A DNA stretch of 64,000 bases from Trinickia dabaoshanensis. GTDB taxonomy: Bacteria > Pseudomonadota > Gammaproteobacteria > Burkholderiales > Burkholderiaceae. A program made the translations under genes and the position numbers. This document shows positions 55,087 to 63,547 of this stretch, in pieces. A model generated the notes under the pieces. It was not told the DNA's origin. It saw nothing but the letters and a program-made list of their open reading frames with translations, and made no database searches. Position 1 is the first letter of the stretch. Each line of letters begins with the position of its first letter. The DNA lies in contig NZ_PNYA01000033.1 of NCBI RefSeq assembly GCF_002879885.1, forward strand, positions 19,202-83,201, written 5' to 3'.

Positions 55087-56055
55087 ATGCCGATGAATCG
55101 CACGGCGACCGGAATCTTGGCAGCCCTCGGCGCCGCCGCCGGGGCGGCTGCCGCGGCGGCGGCATTCAAATCCGTCGCTTCGCGCGACGGCGGGCAACCG
55201 ACGCGACTGTCCGGTGCGTTGGGACGATTGGCCGCGCATCCGGGCATCGATGCCCACGTTCGAGCCGCCCGCGCCTTCAATCACAGCTCGGCGCTGCTGG
55301 CGTGGTCGGCCCTCACCGACTCGGCGATCGAACACTATCGCGGCTCATTCGAGAACCGTGCGATGTACACCCCGCTCGTCGTCGGCGCGCTGTCGCTGGC
55401 AGCCGGCGTCCATGGCGGAGCCGATCGCCTCGGCGCGCGCCATCGCGCGCGCTACGCCATTTATCTCGCCGCCGCCGGCGTCGGCGTGGCCGGTACCGGC
55501 TTTCACCTTTATAACGTCACCAAGCGCCCGGGCCGATTCAGTTGGAACAACTTGTTCTACGGCGCCCCGCTCGGCGCCCCGGCCTCGTTACTGCTATCCG
55601 GTGCGCTCGGCGCCGTAGCGGAGATGCTGCGTGAGGAGCCCGCTCACGACCCGCGCCTGTTCGGCATGCCCGCGGGGAAGGCGCTCGCTTTGCTCTGCAC
55701 CGCGGGCTTGATAGGCACCGTCGGCGAGGTGGCGCTGCTGCATTTTCGCGGAGCGTTTCAACATCGAGCGATGTATGTTCCCGTCACCGTGCCGCCGATC
55801 GCCGCCGCGCTGCTCGCGCGCGCGGCCTTGGCCCCGCCTAGGCCGAACTGGTGGACGCGTGTTTGGCTGCGGGCCACGGCCCTGCTCGGTGCGATCGGCG
55901 TCGGCTTTCATATCCGCGGCGTGGCACGTCAGCAAGGCGGCTGGCGCAACTGGTCTCAGAACGTCCTGAACGGCCCGCCCATCCCCGCGCCGCCGAGCTT
56001 TACCGCCCTTGCGGCGGCCGGCCTCGCGGCCTTGCGTCTAAGAGATACCGAATGA
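55087..56055 (+). CDS. Membrane protein with an internal duplication
   Basis: This 322-residue hydrophobic protein has about eight membrane segments. Two halves repeat the same plan: EHYRGSFENRAMYTPLV with GVGVAGTGFHLYNVTKRPGR, and LLHFRGAFQHRAMYVPVT with LLGAIGVGFHIRGVARQQGG. So a 120-130-residue unit was duplicated. CGGAGA precedes the start. Its stop overlaps the next gene's ATG (ATGA). It sits directly before the gluconate-dehydrogenase-like subunits and could anchor them, since they have no obvious membrane part. I know of no function. Confidence 0.75.
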   Translation: MPMNRTATGILAALGAAAGAAAAAAAFKSVASRDGGQPTRLSGALGRLAAHPGIDAHVRAARAFNHSSALLAWSALTDSAIEHYRGSFENRAMYTPLVVGALSLAAGVHGGADRLGARHRARYAIYLAAAGVGVAGTGFHLYNVTKRPGRFSWNNLFYGAPLGAPASLLLSGALGAVAEMLREEPAHDPRLFGMPAGKALALLCTAGLIGTVGEVALLHFRGAFQHRAMYVPVTVPPIAAALLARAALAPPRPNWWTRVWLRATALLGAIGVGFHIRGVARQQGGWRNWSQNVLNGPPIPAPPSFTALAAAGLAALRLRDTE

Positions 56056-56756
56056 ACAAGCCATTTCAATCGCGCTATCCGGGCTACGACGTCCTACGCA
56101 AGCGCGACACGCCGTCGTGGGACGACGCGACGCGGGCGGTGATCGATGCGCGCTTGAACCAGCGCAATACGCCCCGGTTCTGCAACGACGCGCAGTGGCG
56201 CGCGTTATGCGCCCTTTGCGCCGTGATCGTGCCGCGCTCGCGCCGAGCGCCCGTGGAACCGCCGGGAGATGCCCGCTCGAGCGGCCGGCGCTGGGGCGAA
56301 CCGGCGGTGCCCGTCGCGGCTTACATCGACGGCAAATTGGCCGCCGATCAGCGCGACGGTTACCGCAATGCCCGCTTGCCGGTCCTACGCGACGCCTGGC
56401 GCATCGGGCTCGCCGCGCTCGATATCGAGAGCCGCCGCGCCTACGGCACGGCCTTCGCCGATCTCGACGAGGCCAATCAACGCGCGCTCGTGACACGAAT
56501 GCAGCGCGGCGAACTCGACGACCCTGCATGGGAAGGCATGCCCTGCAAGCTGTTTTTCAGCTTGCGCGTATTGCACGACATCGGCGCCGCTTATTACTCG
56601 CACCCGCAATCGTGGAACGAGATCGGCTTTGGCGGCCCTGCCAATCCACGCGGCTATGTGCGCATGCAGCCGAATCGCCGCGACCCGTGGGAACCGGCCG
56701 AAGCCAAACCGGGGCAAGAGGCCCAGACCGAGGAGGAGAACCGCCGTGCTCGATGA
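56052..56756 (+). CDS. Gluconate 2-dehydrogenase subunit 3 family protein
   Basis: This 234-residue protein is of the small-subunit family that accompanies GMC-type flavoprotein dehydrogenases. Features are ALCAVIVPRSRRAP near the start, YIDGKLAADQRDGYRNARLP, and a late FFSLRVLHDIGAAYYSHPQS with EIGFGGPANPRGYV. The twin-arginine signal often found in this family is absent. It starts in an ATGA overlap and ends 11 bases inside the flavoprotein gene. It is required for maturation or export of the large subunit in related systems. Confidence 0.83.
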   Translation: MNKPFQSRYPGYDVLRKRDTPSWDDATRAVIDARLNQRNTPRFCNDAQWRALCALCAVIVPRSRRAPVEPPGDARSSGRRWGEPAVPVAAYIDGKLAADQRDGYRNARLPVLRDAWRIGLAALDIESRRAYGTAFADLDEANQRALVTRMQRGELDDPAWEGMPCKLFFSLRVLHDIGAAYYSHPQSWNEIGFGGPANPRGYVRMQPNRRDPWEPAEAKPGQEAQTEEENRRAR

Positions 56757-58389
56757 CGCTTTGCATACGCCGCGAGGAAAGAACGGACGCGCGCCCGATG
56801 TCTTCACGATCGGGGGCTGGACGCCGATGCGCGAGTATGCACAAGACGATGCCGTCGACTTCGCGATCGTCGGCACGGGCGCCGGCGGCGGGACGCTGGC
56901 ATGCCGTCTCGCGGAACATGGGTTTCGCGTGGTGGCGCTCGACGCGGGCGCATGGTGGCGCCCACTCGAAGAATTCGCGTCGGACGAAGCGCATCAATCC
57001 AAGCTGTACTGGACCGACGAGCGCATCTGCGCAGGTGAAAACCCGCTCAAGCTCGGCAGCAACAACAGCGGCAAGGCCGTCGGCGGCAGCACCGTGCATT
57101 TCGCCATGGTGTCGCTGCGTTTCCGCCCCGAGTGGTTCAAATCACGCACCGCGTTGGGGTACGGCGTCGATTGGCCGATCGATTGGCGTGAGATGTGGCG
57201 GTACTACACCTACGTCGAAGATGCGCTGAAAATATCAGGTCCCGTGAACTATCCATGGGGCCCGCACCGTCCCCGCTATCCGTATCGTTCTCACGAACTG
57301 AACGCGGCCGCGCTGGTGCTCGCGCGCGGCTGCGACGCGCTCGGCATTCGCTGGGCGCCCACACCGCTCGCGACGCTGTCGGCGCCACGCGAGCAGGCGC
57401 ACCCTTGCGTCTATCGCGGGTTTTGCGTAACCGGCTGCGCGACGAACGCGAAGCAAAGCGCACTCGTCACGTGGATTCCCCGCGCGGTGCGGGCGGGCGC
57501 GGAGATCCGCGATCTGTCGATGGCCGGTCGCATCGTCCTAGATGCGAACGATCGCGTGCATGGGGTCGAGTACTTTCGCGAAGGGCGGTGGCAGTTTCAG
57601 CGCGCGCGCAACGTCGTCGTCGCGGGCTATGCGATCGAGACGCCGAGATTGCTGCTCATGTCGGCGACGCCCCGCTTTCCCGAGGGACTGGCCAATCGCT
57701 CGGGGCTCGTCGGCAAGAATCTGATGGTGCAGACCAATCAAGCGGTGTGGGGGCTGATGGACGAAGAAATTCGGTGGTACAAGGGCCCGCCGTCGCTAGC
57801 GTTGACGGAGCATTGGAATTACACCGACGAAGGCAAGGACTTTTTCGGCGGGTACTGCTACATGAGCCAAGGGCCGCTGCCCAATGCGTGGGCCGCGGCG
57901 CAGACGGGACGAGGGCTGTGGGGCGACGCCTTGCACGATGAGATGGATAAATACAATCATCAAGCCGGGCTGAAGATCGTAGGCGAGACGCTGCCGCAGG
58001 AGATGAACCGCGTCACGCTCGCCGACGAAAAGGACCAATACGGATTGCCCGTCGCGCGCGTCACCTACTCGCTGTGCGACAACGATCGCCGGCTGGTCGA
58101 ACACGCGCTCGATCACATGAGCACGGTACTCGAAGCGGCGGGCGGCAAGGAAATCTGGCGTCAGGAAGACGACACCGCGCATCTGGGCGGCACCGCACGC
58201 ATGGGAGACGATCCGCGCACGAGCGTCGTCGATGCCGATTGCCGCAGTTGGGATATTCCGAATCTTTGGGTGTGCGACGGCTCGGTTTTTCCGACGGTGG
58301 GAGGGGCCAATCCCTCGCTGACGATCCAGGCCATCGCATGCCGCACTGCCGACCGCATTGCGGCGCTGCGCGCTCGCGGAGAGCTCTAA
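56746..58389 (+). CDS. GMC-family FAD-dependent dehydrogenase
   Basis: This 547-residue flavoprotein is of the gluconate/sorbitol dehydrogenase large-subunit type. It has FAD binding in FAIVGTGAGGGTLACRLAEH, SGKAVGGSTVHFAMVSLRF, the four-Cys-like CVYRGFCVTGCATNAKQSAL, and the active-site HLGGTARMG and GGANPSLTIQA near the C-terminus. The GTG at 56746 follows AGGAGGAGAA at good spacing. With subunit 3 upstream and a triheme cytochrome c encoded 12 kb away, it should form a three-part dehydrogenase. The sugar or polyol substrate is unknown. Confidence 0.88.
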   Translation: MLDDALHTPRGKNGRAPDVFTIGGWTPMREYAQDDAVDFAIVGTGAGGGTLACRLAEHGFRVVALDAGAWWRPLEEFASDEAHQSKLYWTDERICAGENPLKLGSNNSGKAVGGSTVHFAMVSLRFRPEWFKSRTALGYGVDWPIDWREMWRYYTYVEDALKISGPVNYPWGPHRPRYPYRSHELNAAALVLARGCDALGIRWAPTPLATLSAPREQAHPCVYRGFCVTGCATNAKQSALVTWIPRAVRAGAEIRDLSMAGRIVLDANDRVHGVEYFREGRWQFQRARNVVVAGYAIETPRLLLMSATPRFPEGLANRSGLVGKNLMVQTNQAVWGLMDEEIRWYKGPPSLALTEHWNYTDEGKDFFGGYCYMSQGPLPNAWAAAQTGRGLWGDALHDEMDKYNHQAGLKIVGETLPQEMNRVTLADEKDQYGLPVARVTYSLCDNDRRLVEHALDHMSTVLEAAGGKEIWRQEDDTAHLGGTARMGDDPRTSVVDADCRSWDIPNLWVCDGSVFPTVGGANPSLTIQAIACRTADRIAALRARGEL

Positions 58390-58525
58390 GCTCACCTGCT
58401 CGTCCCCCCGCCGAGCCGCTCGATTCGGGAACTATTTCGGCCGTGCGCGTACGTATCGTTAGCGCGCGGCTCCGGGGCTTTCTCGCGCCGCACAGTTTCA
58501 ACGAAAAAAAAGCGGGGAAATATAG

Positions 58526-59665
58526 ATGAAGTGGTTCGACCTCAACGCATTCATGGGGATATCGGCCATAGAGTGGTTCTACGCGGCCGCTGCGGCGCTC
58601 GTCACCTACCTCTTGCTCAGTTGGATTTTGCGGATAGCCGTGGTGCGGCTGGCCGCACTCGCGGAAAGAACGGCCACGCAGTTCGACGACCTCGTGGTGT
58701 TGCTCCTCAAAGGCACCAATCGGCTGACGCTCGTGGCCGCCGCGCTGCTCACCGGCACCAACTTCCTGACGATCCCGGACAAGTGGAGCAACAGGCTGGA
58801 CCATTTGTGGTTCTTGGTCGTCGGCTTTCAAATCGCCTCTTGGCTCAATCGCGCGGTCACGTTATGGGCGCAGCGGCGATTGAGCGAACAAGGCGTCGCG
58901 ACGCACAATCCGGTCATCACGACCATGGGGGCCTGGATTACGCGAACGCTGCTCTGGACCATCCTGGTCCTCGCGGTGCTTGCCAATATGGGGGTCGACA
59001 TCACGGCGTTCGTCGCGAGTTTGGGCGTAGGCGGCGTCGCGGTCGCACTGGCGGTGCAGAACATTCTCGGCGATGTGTTGGCATCGCTTGCCATCGGCCT
59101 CGACAAGCCGTTCGAAATAGGCGACTTCATCGTCTTCAACGACATCGCGGGCAGTATCGAGCATATCGGGCTCAAGACCACGCGCATCCGTAGCCTCAGC
59201 GGCGAAGAGATCGTCTGCGGCAACACCGCCTTGCTCAAGAACACCATTCACAATTACAAGCGCATGAGGGAGCGCCGCATCGTGTTCGGATTCGGCGTCA
59301 CCTACGACGCCACGGTCGAGCAATTGAAGGCGGTGCCTGCGCTCGTCAAGCAGGCCGTCGAGGTGGCGGGCAACACGCGATTCGATCGCGCCCATTTCAA
59401 GGCCTTCGGCGCGAGCTCTCTCGATTTCGAGGTCGTCTACTACGTGACCGATCCCGACTACAACCTCTACATGGACGTCCAGCAACGCATCAATCTCGAA
59501 GTCATGGACGGTCTGTACCGCATCGGCCTCGGTTTTGCTTTCCCGACTCGAACGGTTCACCTGGCGCCCGGCGCCGCCATCGAACAGCTCGCAAGAGGAC
59601 GGCTAAACGGCGCGAACGGCAGCGAGCGGGTGACGGCCGGCAATGGACATCTCGAGGCGCATTAG
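58526..59665 (+). CDS. MscS-family mechanosensitive ion channel
   Basis: This 379-residue channel has several N-terminal membrane helices and the MscS pore and beta domain (VGGVAVALAVQNILGDVLAS for the pore-lining helix, then DKPFEIGDFIVFNDIAGSIE and GLKTTRIRSLSGEEIVCGN). It opens on membrane tension to release solutes after osmotic downshock. The upstream 136 bases end in an AAAAAAAA run and GGGGA before the ATG. Its role fits the trehalase and other osmotic-stress genes of the region. Confidence 0.9.
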   Translation: MKWFDLNAFMGISAIEWFYAAAAALVTYLLLSWILRIAVVRLAALAERTATQFDDLVVLLLKGTNRLTLVAAALLTGTNFLTIPDKWSNRLDHLWFLVVGFQIASWLNRAVTLWAQRRLSEQGVATHNPVITTMGAWITRTLLWTILVLAVLANMGVDITAFVASLGVGGVAVALAVQNILGDVLASLAIGLDKPFEIGDFIVFNDIAGSIEHIGLKTTRIRSLSGEEIVCGNTALLKNTIHNYKRMRERRIVFGFGVTYDATVEQLKAVPALVKQAVEVAGNTRFDRAHFKAFGASSLDFEVVYYVTDPDYNLYMDVQQRINLEVMDGLYRIGLGFAFPTRTVHLAPGAAIEQLARGRLNGANGSERVTAGNGHLEAH

Positions 59666-59710
59666 CCGCATCGCCGGCTCGGCTCGGCGTCGAGCGCCGG
59701 AAAACCGCGT

Positions 59711-60060
59711 CCATACGGAGCGCCTGCCGATCTCGAGGTCATCGTGTCGGGCGAATCGCTGTTCAACGACGGCGTGGGGATCACGTTCTTCCTGCTCGTG
59801 TTGCGCGCGGCGACGCGAGGCGCGTGGCCGTCCGCCGAACGCCGTTGACGGCCGGATTATGGCGGCTGTTGACCTGGGGCGGGCTGCGAGGGGGAATATC
59901 GGTGGCCCTGGCACTGTCCTTGCCGCGTAGCGAAGAGCAGCAAGTGATCGTCGCCATGACGTACTGCGTCGTGATTTTCTCGGTGCTCGTGCAAGGGGCG
60001 ACGGTGGGATACGTGACGCGCCGCTTGCCGGACGTATCGACGGATTGTCAGGAGGAGTGA
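59711..60060 (+). pseudogene. Remnant of a CPA1-type Na+/H+ antiporter
   Basis: Two pieces of the antiporter survive in different frames. From 59711 to 59848 one frame reads PADLEVIVSGESLFNDGVG then ITFFLLVLRAATRG, the family's mid-protein ion-binding helix, and stops at TGA. From about 59840 to 60060 the next frame gives LTWGGLRGGISVALALSLP and IFSVLVQGATVGYVTRR, the C-terminal helices. The N-terminal part and about 100-170 residues between the pieces are gone. The remnant lies between mscS and an SDR gene, so the loss happened by internal deletion in place. Confidence 0.75.
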
Positions 60061-60063
60061 ACC

Positions 60064-61056
60064 ATGCGCAAGGTTGTCGTCATAACAGGAGCGGGGGCGG
60101 GCGTCGGCCGCGCATGCGCCGATGAATTTGCCCGGCACGGCTACGACGTCGCCCTACTCTCGCGCGACCCCGATCGCTTGCAACGCGCGGCGGGCGAGAT
60201 CCACGGCGCGTACGACGTGCGAACTTTGCCTGTGCCGACCGATGTCGCCGATGCAGGGGCGGTCGAAGCCGCCGCGACAGAGGTCGAAAACGCGCTGGGA
60301 CCGATCGACGTCTGGGTGAATGTCGCGATGGCGACGGCGTTCGCCCCTGTCTCCGCACTCACCGCCGAAGAGATCGAGCGCGGCACGAAGGTCACCTACC
60401 TCGGGCAGGTGCACGGAATGATGTCAGCGCTCTCGCGCATGCGAACCCGCAATCGTGGAACGATCGTCAATGTCGGGTCGGCCTTGGGTTACCGTTCCGT
60501 GCCGCTGCAATCGATCTATTGCGGCGCGAAGTTCGCGATTCGCGGCTTCACCGATTCCTTACGCTCGGAGATCATTCACGATGGTCTCGACATCCATTTG
60601 ACGATGGTCGACCTGCCCGCGGTCAACACGCCGCAGTTCGATTGGGCGGTCAATAAAACGGGCAAGCGGGCGCGTCCCGTCGCTCCCATCTTCCAGCCCG
60701 AGGTTGCGGCGCGCGCCATTTATTTTGCCGCGACGCATCGCCGCCGCGAAATTTGGGTCGGTTTCTCCACCGTGAAGGCGATCCTCGCCAACCGTGTCGC
60801 GCCCGGATTGATCGACCGCTATCTGGCACGGGCCGGCTATAGCGGGCAACTGACGGACGAGCCGGCCTGCCCGGACGCGCCCAAAAACCTATTCGAGCCC
60901 GTGCCCGGCGACTTCGAAGCCCACGGTCGATTCGATGGGGAGGCGCGCCAACGATGCTGGGAGATGTTTACCGACCGGCATCGGACGCTGTTTTGGGCGA
61001 TGGCCGGAATCGGCGCGCTGGGCGTCGTCAAGTCCTTGCTGCAAAACCGCCGTTAG
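60064..61056 (+). CDS. SDR-family oxidoreductase with C-terminal hydrophobic segment
   Basis: This 330-residue short-chain dehydrogenase has VVVITGAGAGVGRACADEFA for NAD(P) binding, the catalytic serine in VNVGSALGYRSVPLQ and YxxxK in IYCGAKFAIRGF. After the SDR core (about 250 residues) comes a Pro/Glu-rich linker and a hydrophobic end (TLFWAMAGIGALGVVKSLL) that may attach it to the membrane. AGGAGTGA precedes the ATG. It is followed after five bases by the GH15 gene. The substrate is unknown. Confidence 0.87.
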   Translation: MRKVVVITGAGAGVGRACADEFARHGYDVALLSRDPDRLQRAAGEIHGAYDVRTLPVPTDVADAGAVEAAATEVENALGPIDVWVNVAMATAFAPVSALTAEEIERGTKVTYLGQVHGMMSALSRMRTRNRGTIVNVGSALGYRSVPLQSIYCGAKFAIRGFTDSLRSEIIHDGLDIHLTMVDLPAVNTPQFDWAVNKTGKRARPVAPIFQPEVAARAIYFAATHRRREIWVGFSTVKAILANRVAPGLIDRYLARAGYSGQLTDEPACPDAPKNLFEPVPGDFEAHGRFDGEARQRCWEMFTDRHRTLFWAMAGIGALGVVKSLLQNRR

Positions 61057-61061
61057 CCGCC

Positions 61062-62837
61062 ATGAGTAGACGAGTCGAGGACTACGCGCTGCTCGGCAAC
61101 GGCAAAACGGCAGCGTTACTCGATTGCCACGGATCGATCGATTGGCTTTGCTGGCCGCGATTCGACGCCGACGCATGCTTCGCCGCGCTGCTCGGCACCA
61201 CGGAGAACGGTTGCTGGTCGCTCGCCCCGGTCGAGTCCAACGCACGGGGCGAGCGGCGGTACCAGGCCGACACGCTCGTCATGGAGACGGACTTCGAAAC
61301 GGCGGGCGGCGCGGCACGCGTCGTCGACTTCATGCCGATCGGCGACTCGCACAATGCGATCGTACGCATCGTCGTGGGATTGCGCGGCCGGGTGCGAATG
61401 CGATCCACCGTGCGTCTACGCTTCGATTACGGGAAGTTGCCGCCATGGACGACGCTGACGGACGGGGTTGCGCAGGCCCGCGTCGGATCCGATCGCGTCG
61501 TGCTGCGCGCCGATACCTCGCTCTCGTTGGCGGCGAACTGCGTCGATGCGGAGTTTACCGTCGATGAGGGCGAGCGATGCTCGTTCGTGATGGCGTACGC
61601 CCCCTCTTCCGAGCCCATGCCTGAGCCGCTCGACGCCGACGCGGCACTGCTTGCCGCACAGCGGCACTGGCGCGACTGGATCGGGCGATTCGACGACGGC
61701 AAGACGGACTGGCCGGACGTGGTCAGGCGCTCCTTGCTCACGCTCAAAGCGCTGATCCATTGGGACACCGGCGCGATGGTCGCGGCGCCCACGACCTCCA
61801 TACCGGAAGCGCCCGGCGGTTCGTTGAATTGGGATTATCGCTACTGTTGGTTGCGCGATAGCTGCTTTGCGCTGGTCGCACTGTTGAATGCCGGCTTTCA
61901 CGACGAAGCGCGCGCGTTGCGCGATTGGTTGCTGTGTTCGATTGCCGATTCCCCCGAGCACATACGCATCATGTATCGCGTCGACGGCGGCCGGCGCTTG
62001 AACGAATGGACCGTCGATTGGCTACAGGGCTTCCGATACGCGACACCGGTCAGGGTAGGCAACGCGGCAGCGGACCAAAAGCAGGTCGACGTACTGGGCG
62101 AAGTCATCGACTGCCTCGACGTTGCACGGCGTGGCGGGCTGCCTTCCACGGCCCACGACGCGTTCATCGAAACGCGCATCGTCGAGCACCTGGAACAGGT
62201 TTGGGACACGCCGGGTTCCGGTATTTGGGAATCTCGCTCGAAGCTTCGGCATTACACCTATTCGCGGGTCATGACCTGGGTCGCCCTGGATCGCTTCATC
62301 GGCTCACAGTCCCGTGGCGGCATGCCCTCGCCCCTGCTCGCCCGCCTCGCGTCGCTGAAGCAGACCGTTCACGACGAGGTTTGCCGCAACGGGTGGAGCG
62401 ACGGCATCGGCGCATTCACGCGGTATTACGGCGGAGCGGATCTGGACGGAAGCCTGTTGTTGATACCGCTCGTAGGCTTTTTACCGGCGGACGATCCGCG
62501 TATGGTCGCCACCATCGAAAAAATTCGACGCGAGCTGACCGAAGACGGACTCGTTCGCCGGCACGCACGCAAACCGAGCGGCCCGAGCGAGGGCGCTTTT
62601 TTGGCGTGCTCGTGCTGGATGGCGGACTGCTTGCAGATGCAGGGTCGCACCGCCGAGGCGCGCGAACAATTCGAGCGCGTGCTCGCGGTGGCAAACGACC
62701 TCGGCCTTTTCTCGGAGCAGTACGACACCGAGCGAAAAGAACTCGCCGGCAACTTCCCGCAAGCGCTGACGCATCTTGCCGTCATCAACACCGCCCTGAG
62801 TCTGTGCGGGCCGACCCTCCAACGCGGCGGAGGGTAA
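61062..62837 (+). CDS. Glycoside hydrolase family 15 enzyme
   Basis: This 591-residue enzyme is of the bacterial glucoamylase/trehalase GH15 group. The N-terminal part has LLDCHGSIDWLCWPRFD; the (alpha/alpha)6 barrel has NWDYRYCWLRDSCFALVALL, the acid region GSGIWESRSKLRHYTYSRV and the base region PSEGAFLACSCWMADCLQM. There is no signal peptide, so it acts in the cytoplasm. Family members with this start often hydrolyse trehalose or short glucans. With periplasmic TreA in the same region, the cell could degrade trehalose on both sides of the membrane. That assignment is inferred. Confidence 0.88.
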   Translation: MSRRVEDYALLGNGKTAALLDCHGSIDWLCWPRFDADACFAALLGTTENGCWSLAPVESNARGERRYQADTLVMETDFETAGGAARVVDFMPIGDSHNAIVRIVVGLRGRVRMRSTVRLRFDYGKLPPWTTLTDGVAQARVGSDRVVLRADTSLSLAANCVDAEFTVDEGERCSFVMAYAPSSEPMPEPLDADAALLAAQRHWRDWIGRFDDGKTDWPDVVRRSLLTLKALIHWDTGAMVAAPTTSIPEAPGGSLNWDYRYCWLRDSCFALVALLNAGFHDEARALRDWLLCSIADSPEHIRIMYRVDGGRRLNEWTVDWLQGFRYATPVRVGNAAADQKQVDVLGEVIDCLDVARRGGLPSTAHDAFIETRIVEHLEQVWDTPGSGIWESRSKLRHYTYSRVMTWVALDRFIGSQSRGGMPSPLLARLASLKQTVHDEVCRNGWSDGIGAFTRYYGGADLDGSLLLIPLVGFLPADDPRMVATIEKIRRELTEDGLVRRHARKPSGPSEGAFLACSCWMADCLQMQGRTAEAREQFERVLAVANDLGLFSEQYDTERKELAGNFPQALTHLAVINTALSLCGPTLQRGGG

Positions 62838-62874
62838 GCTCGATGGCTTGCTGCGGCCGTCTCACGTCCCTTCC

Positions 62875-62888
62875 GGCACGTTCTTTGC
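62875..62888 (+). promoter_or_regulatory. Sigma-54 promoter for the small protein at 62931
   Basis: GGCACGTTCTTTGCGT is an exact GGCACG-N4-TTGC element, 42 bases before the start codon. It matches the published sigma-54 consensus in every conserved core base. Confidence 0.7.
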
Positions 62889-62930
62889 GTGATCGAGCGT
62901 AGGTCACGTTCAATCATTCGGAGGTCAGCG

Positions 62931-63506
62931 ATGGCAGAGAACGCGCAGAACAATCCGACGCAAGCACAGCAGAACGAAATCGCGGCGAAGAGCCCGGCCA
63001 AGACGCCGGCCGCGGGCGATATGCCCGATGCAAAGACGCAGGGTAAGGAATTCGGCAAAACGAAGCGCGCGACGTTGGCCGAAGCGGTCGCCGCGAAGGA
63101 TCCCGCACCGCTGCCGGCGATCGAACACGGAATGAAGGATGCGGATAGCCCGGACCCCGTGGCACGCGCCAATGCGCGCACGGTATCGGTCGATAACGCC
63201 GGCATGGCTGCATCGGACGATACGGTGGATACGGACGGCAAGGGTCTAGAAGCACGACGCGACGCGTCGATGTGGCGAGACAACGTGATCAACTCGAATG
63301 CGACGCTCGAGAACAACGTGCCGGTGCCGCCGGAGGGGCTCGTCGATCTGGACAGTCGCGTCGGCGGCAACCTGCCGATCGTCGCGACGCGAGACGGGTG
63401 GCGGGTGGCTTATCACGGAACGGTGGATATCGCCGAGCGTAATGGGACGCGCGCCGAACAAGTGTTCACGCTGGAGCGCATCGGCAACGGGTACTCGCAC
63501 GGGTGA
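62931..63506 (+). CDS. Hypothetical hydrophilic protein
   Basis: This 191-residue protein is polar. The first 60 residues are Ala/Gln/Lys/Asn-rich and probably disordered. A middle acidic part (NAGMAASDDTVDTDGKGLEA) follows, and a C-terminal 70-residue part with strand-like content (GGNLPIVATRDGWRVAYHGT, TRAEQVFTLERIGNGYSHG) may fold. CGGAGG precedes the ATG. I do not recognise it. A strong sigma-54-like element upstream places it with the other small stress-region genes. Confidence 0.68.
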   Translation: MAENAQNNPTQAQQNEIAAKSPAKTPAAGDMPDAKTQGKEFGKTKRATLAEAVAAKDPAPLPAIEHGMKDADSPDPVARANARTVSVDNAGMAASDDTVDTDGKGLEARRDASMWRDNVINSNATLENNVPVPPEGLVDLDSRVGGNLPIVATRDGWRVAYHGTVDIAERNGTRAEQVFTLERIGNGYSHG

Positions 63507-63547
63507 TATGGCCGTGGGGCCCAGGGGCTCGGCCCCGCCACCGATTC

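Noticed and set aside
58428..58441. GGAACTATTTCGGC before the MscS gene as a sigma-54 promoter
   Set aside because: The spacing fits but the -12 half is TCGGC, not TTGC, so it was left out of the set.
59824..60060. 78-codon frame as a genuine small membrane protein
   Set aside because: It is the C-terminal end of a CPA1 antiporter whose earlier helix survives in another frame just upstream.
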